From: Sphingobacterium litopenaei | Lineage (GTDB): Bacteria; Bacteroidota; Bacteroidia; Sphingobacteriales; Sphingobacteriaceae | DNA: 64,000 bases | Assembly (NCBI RefSeq): GCF_014692495.1 | Contig: NZ_JACOIJ010000017.1 | Location: 16,481-80,480 of the forward strand | Direction: 5' to 3' | Shown here: piece after piece, positions 28,866 to 35,813 of the stretch | How the letters are laid out: the number at the start of each line of letters is the position of its first letter | How positions within the stretch are numbered: position 1 is the first letter of the stretch | Program-made: the position numbers and the translations under genes | Notes under the pieces: model-generated | What the model was told of the DNA's origin: nothing | Databases searched by the model: none | What the model saw: the letters and a program-made list of their open reading frames with translations, nothing else

Positions 28866-29352
28866 CATTCAGACCATCAGTTCATTCTATGGGATATCAG
28901 CCAGTAAACTAAGGAGATACTACCGCAATAAACTGAGCGATTTCCAGGATTGGGAGCATCGCGAAAATGCGCGAGATGGATTGATCTTCCCACAGAATGT
29001 CAGCGGCCATCTTTCTATTGACGAGACCTGCCTATCCCATGGCGAGCTCTATACCGTGGTCACCAATAAAGAAGCACGGGGCAAAAAAGAGACCATTGTA
29101 GCCATACTGAACGGGACAAAATCAGAGAACATTATCCCGATCCTTCAAAAGATCCCACAGAGATTACGAAATAAAGTTCAGGAGATAACGCTTGATTTAG
29201 CCGGTAATATGGGATTGATAGCCAAAAGATGCTTTCCCAATGCTGTTCAGGTAATAGACCGTTTCCATGTTCAGCAACTTGCTACCGAAGCGCCTCAGGA
29301 AATAAGGATAAAGCACCGCTGGCAGGCCATTGACGATGAAAATCAGGCAATT
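28846..29352 (+). pseudogene. transposase DDE ORF, truncated by fusion to a Fic gene
   Basis: It contains SIDETCLSHGELYTVVTNK (first catalytic Asp), ITLDLAGNMGLIAKRCFPNA and VIDRFHVQQLATEA (second Asp region), as in DDE_Tnp_ISL3 transposases. After IKHRWQAIDDENQAI the reading frame continues without a break into EGSKLTDEEVD, which belongs to the N-terminal part of Fic proteins. The C-terminal third with the final catalytic Glu is missing. Confidence 0.75.
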
Positions 29353-30215
29353 GAGGGCTCCAAACTAACGGATGAAGAAGTCGATATTCTTCTTAAGAAC
29401 ATGGACATCTCAAAACTTCAAGAGCGGGATGAGCAAGAAGTCGTCGGATATTATGAGGCCCTGGACGTTATTGATGAAAATTTTGAAGAAATTCCGGTGA
29501 CTGAAAACGGTTTAAAAAACCTGCATAATGTTCTTTTGAAATATAGTGAAAAGATAGATGGCATAGGGGAAACTATAAGCAGCACTCCAATGCTGTCGAA
29601 GCGAATATGCCTGACGGAACAACACAGATAATATTTCAAACCACCGCGCCGGGATTTCCCACAGAAGACGCGATGCGTGAATTAATAACATGGCATGATG
29701 CCGACAAGGATACACATCCTTTGGTTAAATGTGCGCTTTTTTGCTATGATTTCGTATCCATCCATCCCTTTCAGGATGGAAACGGGAGGTTAAGCCGCTT
29801 GCTTGCTACGCTGCTTTTACGCAAATATGGGTATAAATGGATACGATATGTAAGTTTTGAACACGAAATCGAGAGTCAAAAAAATGAGTATTACAGGGTT
29901 TTAAGGACTTGCCAATCCCAAAGGCCGGGAGAGGATATCACGCCGTGGGTCATGTTTTTTCTGACGAGTTTGAAGAATGTTCAGGAGTCGTTGATGCTGA
30001 AGATCGAAACCCATGGAGTACAACAGGCCATCTCACAAAGGGAAAGACATTTGTTAACCATAATTGAGGCAAATCCGGGTATAAAAACCAGCGACATGGC
30101 GAAAAAACTTGGTGTTTCAAGTGCAACAGTGAAAAGGATGTTGGACAGTCTTTTGTCGGCAAAACTGATAGAAAGACACGGAATCGGCCCCGGGTCTTAT
30201 TATACACTGTTATAG
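29353..30215 (+). pseudogene. Fic-family protein, 5' truncated and frameshifted
   Basis: Fic proteins transfer AMP or similar groups to target proteins. The Fic motif HPFQDGNGRLSRLLATLLLR is intact near 29763-29822, and a winged-helix domain (TSDMAKKLGVSSATVKRMLDSLL) closes the protein. The front is lost by the IS fusion at about 29350. A one-base loss in an A-run near 29550 shifts the frame: reading K-D-R-W-H-R-G-N-Y-K after SE would join both parts into a normal Fic sequence. The open part alone starts at 29607 (MPDGTTQ) and has 202 residues; it lacks the N-terminal regulatory region. Confidence 0.8.
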
Positions 30216-30463
30216 TCATCGGCTCACCATTGGTTCTTACTGGCTCATATCGGCTCATTTCAGACACCGTGTTTCTAAATCTGCACAAACCAAGGCATTC
30301 TCACCGCTTAGGCCACCGAACGCAAGGCGAGGGAATTGGGTCAAGGGCGCCGGAGGGCAAAGGCCTGCGGGCAGCGGCGTTTATATACCCTTGACCTTTC
30401 CCACGCCGAGGGTAATTTTGGCCGGGCGGTGCAAAGGCCGGATATCCTGAACCATCCGTAAAC
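30216..30463. other. gene-free junction with inverted repeat, start of GC-rich zone
   Basis: At about 30300 the base composition changes sharply to GC-rich. A 9-base inverted repeat ggtcaaggg (30339-30347) and cccttgacc (30388-30396) encloses 40 GC-rich bases. It lies beyond the 3' end of the mobilization genes and might be a transfer or recombination site. No gene is supported; an ORF on the minus strand here is low-complexity and arginine/proline-rich. Confidence 0.4.
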
Positions 30464-31449
30464 TCACCTCCTGATACCCCGTGACTGCGCTTTCTTTTTC
30501 CGTTTGCGCCGCTTTTCCTCCTCCTCGATGGGGCTTTGCTGCTCACCCGCTCCCTCCACCGGAGCCATCAGCAATCCCAATAGGTCGGCAGCCATGCTGC
30601 CCGTGGTGGTCAGCATTTCGCCCACGCTTTCGAACATGCCTTGGGCAACATCATGTGCCAGTTCCATCGCCAACGGCTTACCCTGCGGATGCCGCTCGGT
30701 TAATTCCGTGAGCGTGTGCATCTGCGCTTTTTGTTGTGCCGTGCCGTTCTTCATCGTGTTGGCATATTGCAGGCTGTCTTTCAGGTTACGCTCAAAATCG
30801 AACAGTTCATCGAACAGCGTTTCGCCGGACTGCTTGAACGCCGTGCGGTCGAATTGCCCCAGCTTCCGCGAATGGGCTTTGTTTTTGCCGCGTGACGTGT
30901 TCTGCGGGCTTAGCTTGATTTTATTGGTGATGTCCTTGCGGCTCACGATAATCTGGACGTGCATCTGCCGCCCCTCCTTGCGTTCCCCTTTTCTCTTTTG
31001 CCCGCTTTTCACCTCCCTGTCGTTGTGGCCGTAATAGCGGTGGTTTTCCAGCTTGCCGAACCAAAGCAAATCGCTGTGGCTGTCGATGCCGGGGCGTTTG
31101 AAGTTACGGGCATATTCGTCCATTACCCTCGTGGCAAATTCCTTTAGCTTTTCCCTTGCCCCGTCTCGCCGTATTTGGACACGAGGTGCGCCAGTTCCTT
31201 GTGGCTGGGGCTGACGTTAATGAGGAAGAACTTGCTGTCGTCCCTGCCCAGCTTGGCCACGTTGCGGTCGATGCCCGTCCGCACCTCGTGGGGTTTGATG
31301 TCGTTGGTCGTCCCGTTGAACCAACGCTCCGGCTTATTTTCCATCCCGTTTTCGGGCTTCATCCGGTTTTCCTTTTCGAGGTAATGCACCAGCGCACCGC
31401 TGCTGCCCTTGTTGTCGCCCGTTTCCGACTTGGTGATGTTGATGTACAT
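30464..31449 (-). pseudogene. DUF5712-type mobilization (relaxase-like) protein, frameshifted
   Basis: Two open frames, 31144-31449 (MYINITKSETGDNKGSSG) and 30464-31123 (MDEYARNFKRPGIDSHSDLL), together make one DUF5712 protein of about 328 residues, a family found on Bacteroidetes mobilizable elements. The frames join if one base is restored in the run of three C at 31153-31155: the shifted reading gives EKLKEFATRVMDEYA. The stretch MHVQIIVSRKDITNKIKLSP looks like the histidine-containing core of a relaxase. Either the protein is truly broken, and the element cannot be mobilized by it, or this is a sequencing error. Confidence 0.8.
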
Positions 31450-31452
31450 ACG

Positions 31453-32007
31453 TTACAGATTATCCAGTGATTGCCTTGCATGCTTGGCCAGTTCCTCCTT
31501 TTTGGCCGCCGATACAGGCCAGCCGAGGGTTTCCCTTTGGGTAATGTAGTAATCCAGTACCTGCCGGAACCTGGACTTCAATGTTTCCCTTTCCCGCATG
31601 TTGCCAAGTATCTTTTTCAGTGTACCGTCCACCAGTTTCAGGTAGCCGATGGTTTCCCTGCCCATGATGGTTGCCTCCGACCGCCCTTTGCCGATGTTCT
31701 TCAAAAGCGGGCTTTGCATCTTGGCGATGGCCATCAGTTCCTCCATTGCCGAATACATCGGCACCAGCATATCACCCTCCTGTTTGCGGATGAACGAGAG
31801 GATGCGGCTGATACCGCTTGACAGTTCCTTTTTCAGCACCTCGTCGTTCAGGTCGGCGGGGTCTTTCTTGCTTTTGTAGAAATAATCCACCATCTGCATG
31901 ACCACTTCCCGCTTGGTGCGGACAAGTTTCCGCGCAAGCAGGGTGAGCCGTTCGTCCACCGCCTCGGGGAAACGGACGGATTTCGTGTTCTCGTCAATCC
32001 TGACCAT
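31453..32007 (-). CDS. BfmA/BtgA-family mobilization protein
   Basis: 184 residues. The N-terminal SVRFPEAVDERLTLLARKLVRTKREVV has the look of a ribbon-helix-helix DNA-binding segment, followed by helical regions. BfmA/BtgA proteins are relaxosome accessory factors that bind near oriT in Bacteroides mobilizable elements. The gene ends 3 bases before the relaxase-like gene and overlaps the upstream gene by 14 bases, so the three form one transcription unit. Confidence 0.85.
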   Translation of the reverse strand: MVRIDENTKSVRFPEAVDERLTLLARKLVRTKREVVMQMVDYFYKSKKDPADLNDEVLKKELSSGISRILSFIRKQEGDMLVPMYSAMEELMAIAKMQSPLLKNIGKGRSEATIMGRETIGYLKLVDGTLKKILGNMRERETLKSRFRQVLDYYITQRETLGWPVSAAKKEELAKHARQSLDNL

Positions 32008-32323
32008 TTACCCCTCCCTCCCCGTGGATGATGAACCTGAACCTGCTGCCCTTGGCCGGATGCCATGAGGGGCGGTACCCCAAGTAGCCATAGGCCACCA
32101 GTTCCGACAGGCATTTGTGGTAGGTGGCGATGGAGCGTATCCGCGAGAAGCGCATGAGTTCCCGGCGGCTGGCGTGGAAATGATTATTGGGATTGCCCCA
32201 ATCTTGGTGGTAGAACAACGCCGCCACCAACCCGATGTGTGTGGGCAGTAAACGCCTATCATCGCCAACCCGCTCAAAGAACGCACTGAATGCGTGCTTG
32301 GGCAATTCCATCCGTTCACCCAT
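31994..32323 (-). CDS. hypothetical mobile-element protein
   Basis: 109 residues. The stretch HFHASRRELMRFSRIRSIATYHKCLSELVAYGYL resembles a winged-helix DNA-binding region of the type used by replication or transfer regulators. It overlaps the HTH gene upstream by 8 bases and the BfmA/BtgA gene downstream by 14, which supports real translation. Function is not recognised; a regulator of mobilization is a guess. Confidence 0.65.
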   Translation of the reverse strand: MGERMELPKHAFSAFFERVGDDRRLLPTHIGLVAALFYHQDWGNPNNHFHASRRELMRFSRIRSIATYHKCLSELVAYGYLGYRPSWHPAKGSRFRFIIHGEGGVNGQD

Positions 32324-32591
32324 TGCAGTTACCTCCCTCCATCATTTTCCTGATGTCCTCCCTGCGGTAGTACATGCTGCCGCCCACCTTGCGGTACGGA
32401 AACGTGGCGCCCGCACGGAGGTTCTGCAATGTACCGGGCGATATGCCCAGCAGCCTGCGCACCTCGGCACTTTTCAGCCATTCCCTGTCAAGGCCTTCTT
32501 TTTCCCTGCTCCCGATGATTTGCTTGAACTCTTCCAGCATTTCCCGCTTGAACTGCCGGAGGTCTTCCCGTGTGACGATGTCTATTTCCAT
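32316..32591 (-). CDS. helix-turn-helix (MerR/excisionase-like) DNA-binding protein
   Basis: 91 residues from the chosen start MEIDIVTREDLRQF; the open frame upstream runs through the hairpin array and is not coding-like. The C-terminal half, WLKSAEVRRLLGISPGTLQNLRAGATFPYRKVGGSMYYRREDIRKMM, is the HTH_17 type used by excisionases. It is the first gene of the mobilization unit and may control excision or the mobilization genes. Confidence 0.82.
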   Translation of the reverse strand: MEIDIVTREDLRQFKREMLEEFKQIIGSREKEGLDREWLKSAEVRRLLGISPGTLQNLRAGATFPYRKVGGSMYYRREDIRKMMEGGNCNG

Positions 32592-32647
32592 ATCTCTATC
32601 ATTATGTTCCCATATCCATATATCCCGGTAGCGGGATATTGATTTAC

Positions 32648-32869
32648 GCCGTTTACACGGCATATGGTATACCGCCAAGTATACCGAAACCTTATGCTGG
32701 GGCTGTGCCAGCGTATAAGGGTATCCCCGGAGGATACCCGAAACCCCCATGGCGATAGCGTGGGGGCAAGCAAGTAGGGCTATGCCCAACTTCCGCTTGC
32801 TCCATTCCCATCGGGGAATGGCAATTTGGTGGAGTGTGCGAACAGCACGGTTTGGCGCTGCGGCCAAAC
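32648..32869. repeat. array of eight consecutive hairpins upstream of the mobilization genes
   Basis: Eight inverted repeats follow each other with little spacing in 222 bases: 32648-32661 (gccgt/acggc), 32666-32685 (ggtatac/gtatacc), 32690-32720 (ccttat..gctgg/ccagc..ataagg), 32719-32739 (gggtatcc/ggataccc), 32744-32766 (ccccca/tggggg), 32766-32800 (gcaagc/gcttgc with an inner gggc/gccc), 32802-32821 (ccattccc/gggaatgg) and 32850-32869 (gtttggc/gccaaac). The whole gap 32592-32995 has no convincing gene. Candidate roles are oriT, a folded single-strand recombination or priming site, or a control region for the HTH gene. Confidence 0.7.
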
Positions 32870-32995
32870 AGGGTGATATCCGGTGTTTCCGTCGGGCGGC
32901 ACCCATTCCGTTGGGGCAAAGTTGGGGGATAAAACGGGGATGTGGATGACCAACCGGAGCGGCATGGTCATGTTCGGAAATTGAACGGGTCGGGG

Positions 32996-33745
32996 TCAGG
33001 CTTGGTCTGCGGGGACAATGCGGAATAGCTTCCTGTCTTCGGGAACCTGCGAACCTTTTATCGGGGCTTCGCCCTTGCCCACAAAATAGTTGCGAGCGGT
33101 ATCCAGCGGGATTTCCTTGCCGCCGTGGTTGAAGTATTTCGCTATTAGCTTGTAATATGGGCTATGATGGTCGCTTTTGAGCAGATTCCTCCCGTTTGGT
33201 AGTTCCACTACGCGCAGTTGCTGGATGAGGTCGATGAGCGTGGGCAGGTAGCCGTCCTCCACGTACACTTTCTGTGAAATCCCAAATTTCGTATGCGCTT
33301 TCAACTGTTCTTCCAAATCCAGTATATGGGCTTCGAGTTCGGCTATCTTTCCGTCTTTTTCTTTCAGCAGCACGTCGTTAGGCCGGATGTTCCATTTATC
33401 GCGTGTGCCGAGGTATTGCTGGAATTCGGTAAGTTTCCCGATGTTTGACAAATGCCGTGAATGCCCGGATGAGAACGGATCTTTTCGCTCGAAATATTCA
33501 ATCCGCTTCTGCACAATTTGCCACACATGGGCAAGGAAGTCCTTTTCGGTGCCCTTCCCGGTTGATATGAAATGGTTAAAGTGGTGGGTGTAATAGGCTT
33601 CGAACTCGGCCTTGTCCAATCCGTAGATTTTGAGCAGGAAATGGTTGTCGCCGTACCACGTCTTCAAACCAAATATGTTACCTACATCAAATGGGTGCGG
33701 GGAAAAATCAAAACGTTTACTGCTTTTAAAGTATTTTAATCCCAT
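32996..33745 (-). CDS. hypothetical protein of a mobilizable element
   Basis: 249 residues, no signal or membrane segment. A coiled coil is likely at about residues 122-150 (LLKEKDGKIAELEAHILDLEEQL). The C-terminal third (NLLKSDHHSPYYKLIAKYFNHGGKEIPLDTARNYF) is well packed with aromatic and charged residues. It lies 23 bases after the recombinase gene and reads in the same direction, so both are probably one operon. I recall similar proteins beside integrases in Bacteroidetes elements but no function. Confidence 0.7.
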   Translation of the reverse strand: MGLKYFKSSKRFDFSPHPFDVGNIFGLKTWYGDNHFLLKIYGLDKAEFEAYYTHHFNHFISTGKGTEKDFLAHVWQIVQKRIEYFERKDPFSSGHSRHLSNIGKLTEFQQYLGTRDKWNIRPNDVLLKEKDGKIAELEAHILDLEEQLKAHTKFGISQKVYVEDGYLPTLIDLIQQLRVVELPNGRNLLKSDHHSPYYKLIAKYFNHGGKEIPLDTARNYFVGKGEAPIKGSQVPEDRKLFRIVPADQA

Positions 33746-33768
33746 TTTGATAATCTTTAAACCTGTAG

Positions 33769-34851
33769 CTACAAAATCCTGTCCAATGTACTTTTGATTG
33801 AATTCAGTTGCGCATTGCCAACCTTTGCATAAAGCATCGTGGTCTTGATGTCATTGTGACCAAGTAGCTGCTGTATGAATGACATGTCCGTGCCGTATTC
33901 CAGTAAATGTGTGGCGTAGCTATGCCGCAAACCGTGTATCCCTATCGGCTTGTTTACCTTTGCGGCTTTCATCGCACTCTTAAACACCGCTTGGACACTG
34001 CGGACGGAATACCGCCCACCGTACTGACCTTCAAAAAGATAAGTTTTAGGGTGGTACGCTTTATAATATTCCCGCAGCGAATCCACCACCGCGGACGGTA
34101 GCGGTACGTACCGGTCTTTCTTTCCTTTGCCCGCTTCGATGAGCACCTGCATCCGTCCGCCGTCGATGTCACTCACTTTCAGGTTGACAACCTCACTTAC
34201 TCGCAATCCCATTCCGTAGCACAGTTGCAGCATCAGCAAATGTTTTCGGTTTCGTACCGTGTCGAATATCCGTTTTACTTCCTTTTGACTCAGCACTTTT
34301 GGTAAAGTGGATGGCTTCTTCGGCCGTGGGATTTCGGCAAAGAAACCCGGTTTATGGAGCACCTGTTCAAAATAGAATTTGATGGCGTTGAGCCTGCTGT
34401 GCAGCTGGCTTTCCGAAATCTTCAATGTATTGATGCAATAAAGGATGTAAGCTCGGAGACGGTCGTAGCCCAGCGAATCAACGGGCACATCTTTCAAAAT
34501 ATACAGTAGCTGTGCAAATTCGACCATGTAGGTCTTTATGGTGGATGGGCTGTAGGCTTTCATCTGCAACACCTCTTTCATGCTTTGCAACTCCCGAGCA
34601 TTCACCGGTGACAATTTGGACAATACCCCTTTGCCAACCGGTGGGGTTTCCATCCCGAACAGTGTGCGGAAATGGGTGCTGTCCGGTACATACCAGCACT
34701 TTTCAGACCTGCTCCACCTGCCTTTCAGCGATTTGACTAAATCAATTTTTGCCCGGTCGTATTTGAAATCCACCCAAATGACCGCCGAATCATTATGCCT
34801 ACCCTCCCGGAAAGCAAAATCGGAAAAATCAATAGCTTCCATACTGCGCAT
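33769..34851 (-). CDS. tyrosine recombinase / integrase (XerC/D-like)
   Basis: 360 residues; M1 or M4 (34842) could be the start. An extra N-terminal domain of about 85 residues comes before the SAM-like core-binding domain (SPSTIKTYMVEFAQLL). Catalytic residues are visible: Arg in GLRVSEVVNLKVSDID (about 216), His-x-x-Arg in HGLRHSYATHLLE (about 307), His in LLGHNDIKTT (about 332) and Tyr in MLYAKV (about 341). It is the only intact recombinase in the two elements. It is transcribed away from a promoter and cassette-like GNAT gene, the layout of integron integrases, but I see no clear IntI-specific extra patch. Confidence 0.93.
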   Translation of the reverse strand: MRSMEAIDFSDFAFREGRHNDSAVIWVDFKYDRAKIDLVKSLKGRWSRSEKCWYVPDSTHFRTLFGMETPPVGKGVLSKLSPVNARELQSMKEVLQMKAYSPSTIKTYMVEFAQLLYILKDVPVDSLGYDRLRAYILYCINTLKISESQLHSRLNAIKFYFEQVLHKPGFFAEIPRPKKPSTLPKVLSQKEVKRIFDTVRNRKHLLMLQLCYGMGLRVSEVVNLKVSDIDGGRMQVLIEAGKGKKDRYVPLPSAVVDSLREYYKAYHPKTYLFEGQYGGRYSVRSVQAVFKSAMKAAKVNKPIGIHGLRHSYATHLLEYGTDMSFIQQLLGHNDIKTTMLYAKVGNAQLNSIKSTLDRIL

Positions 34852-34964
34852 TTTGTATTACCTAATAAAGCAAATCTAACAAAGTTACACAAAATGCGCA
34901 AGAGATAAAATCCGACAACACCAAAGCAAGACACTTAAGAACAACTATTTATAGGGATTAATAG

Positions 34965-34983
34965 AAGGACGTTTGACGTCCTT
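34965..34983. repeat. short perfect hairpin between recombinase and promoter
   Basis: aaggacgt (34965-34972) and acgtcctt (34976-34983) with a 3-base loop. It overlaps the -33 box of the promoter that reads toward the GNAT gene. It could be a recombinase binding site or an operator. Confidence 0.5.
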
Positions 34984-35011
34984 GCATACATAAGATTATT
35001 GCGTATATTTG
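34982..35011 (+). promoter_or_regulatory. promoter reading into the GNAT cassette-like unit
   Basis: TTG at 34982-34984, 19 bases, then TATATTTG at 35004-35011, a perfect Bacteroidetes-type promoter. It is divergent from the recombinase gene and ends four bases before the repeat gttagcgg (35015) that opens the GNAT unit, as the Pc promoter does in integrons. Confidence 0.7.
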
Positions 35012-35060
35012 AGAGTTAGCGGTCATTGTAGAACGACACCCAAAGACAAGAGAAATTGAT

Positions 35061-35579
35061 ATGAAAAATGAATTCAAACTTAGACCGTGGAGCATTGCGG
35101 ACTTAGATAGTCTGGTCAAATATGCCAACAACTGGAATATTGCAAAAAATATGACAGATAAATTTCCATTTCCATATTCTGAAAACAATGGAAAAGCATT
35201 TATTGAATTTGCGACTAAAGACGACCCAATACATATTTTTGCAATTGAAATTGACGGGCAGGCTGTCGGTGGAATTGGCATTCATCCGCAAGACGACATA
35301 CATAGAAAAAATGCTGAACTTGGCTACTGGCTGGCAGAGCCGTTCTGGGGACAGGGTATAATTAGTAGTGCCATCAAACATGCAATAAACTTTGCTTTTG
35401 AAACATATGACATTGACCGAGTATTTGCCAGACCATTTGGAACAAACACTCCTTCACAAAAGGTTTTGGAAAAGAACAACTTTGTTTTGGAAGGGAAGTT
35501 CGAGAAAGTATTAATGAAAGATGGCATTTTATTAGACGAATTAATTTATGCAATCAGACGAAACAACTGGAATAAATAA
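35061..35579 (+). CDS. GNAT N-acetyltransferase, RimJ/RimL type
   Basis: 172 residues. The acetyl-CoA loop is GYWLAEPFWGQGIISSAIKHA at about residues 95-115, and the substrate strand and tail VFARPFGTNTPSQKVLEKNNFVLEGKF are typical of RimJ/RimL-like enzymes, which acetylate protein N termini, spermidine or small molecules. The substrate is unknown; relatives on mobile cassettes sometimes modify drugs, but nothing here shows that. Its codon use is AT-rich, unlike the GC-rich recombinase gene beside it, so it came from another source. Confidence 0.88.
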   Translation: MKNEFKLRPWSIADLDSLVKYANNWNIAKNMTDKFPFPYSENNGKAFIEFATKDDPIHIFAIEIDGQAVGGIGIHPQDDIHRKNAELGYWLAEPFWGQGIISSAIKHAINFAFETYDIDRVFARPFGTNTPSQKVLEKNNFVLEGKFEKVLMKDGILLDELIYAIRRNNWNK

Positions 35580-35587
35580 ACAACGAA

Positions 35588-35721
35588 CCGCTAACAAGGT
35601 ATTGCCAAAAGCGGGGCTGAACAGCTTCGATTGAGCATTTGTACAAAGTTCAACTTTCGTTCTTCGATTGAACTTTTGTACTAAAAATCCCCGCCTTCGG
35701 CAATACCCCGCCCGTTAGCGG
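35588..35721. repeat. attC-like long imperfect palindrome
   Basis: 134 bases that fold end to end with bulges. ccgctaac (35588-35595) pairs with gttagcgg (35714-35721), then ggtattgcc with ggcaatacc, then agcgggg with ccccgcc, and in the centre gtacaaagttcaa pairs with ttgaacttttgtac. Stems separated by small unpaired spots are how integron attC sites are recognised as folded single strands. It begins 8 bases after the GNAT stop. Confidence 0.65.
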
Positions 35722-35813
35722 CAAGCGTGGAAAAATGCACTAAAATCACAAAAACGCTTTTCACAGTAATTTAAATAAATCTAACAGTTTTATGTTTTTA
35801 AAAAATTAGACTG

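Larger units (their letters stand above)
28435..29352 (+). mobile_element. ISL3-like insertion sequence, copy 2 (3' end missing)
   Basis: The left end is the shared sequence tcatgtacaaaagttgtgg. The transposase reads on to about 29350 and there joins the coding sequence of a Fic protein with no IS right end. It is inverted relative to copy 1 at 24199-25083, 3.3 kb away. Confidence 0.75.
35015..35721 (+). other. gene-cassette-like unit (GNAT gene plus attC-like site)
   Basis: An 8-base direct repeat gttagcgg lies at 35015-35022 and 35714-35721. Between them are one GNAT ORF with a short leader and, right after its stop, a long palindrome. That is the make-up of an integron gene cassette: one gene, one recombination site, flanked by core repeats. 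The core is not the classical GTTRRRY, so this is a proposal. Confidence 0.5.

Noticed and set aside
30301..30546. 81-residue minus-strand ORF after the relaxase-like gene
   Set aside because: Arg/Pro/Gly-rich low-complexity reading of GC-rich sequence that overlaps the real mobilization gene in another frame; no start signal.
32648..32869. CRISPR array
   Set aside because: The repeats are inverted and all different in sequence; there is no constant direct repeat with spacers and no cas gene nearby.
32592..32906. Upstream extension of the HTH protein frame and overlapping ORFs through the hairpin array
   Set aside because: The sequence is a chain of inverted repeats and its translation has no domain; the HTH protein starts well at 32591.
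33769..34851. Calling the recombinase a true IntI integron integrase
   Set aside because: The motifs fit XerC/D-like recombinases; I cannot see the additional IntI domain, so only an integron-like layout is claimed.
30301..34851. Defence system in the element 2 core
   Set aside because: Apart from the broken Fic gene, all genes here fit mobilization and recombination; no nuclease, helicase, abortive-infection or toxin-antitoxin pair was recognised.
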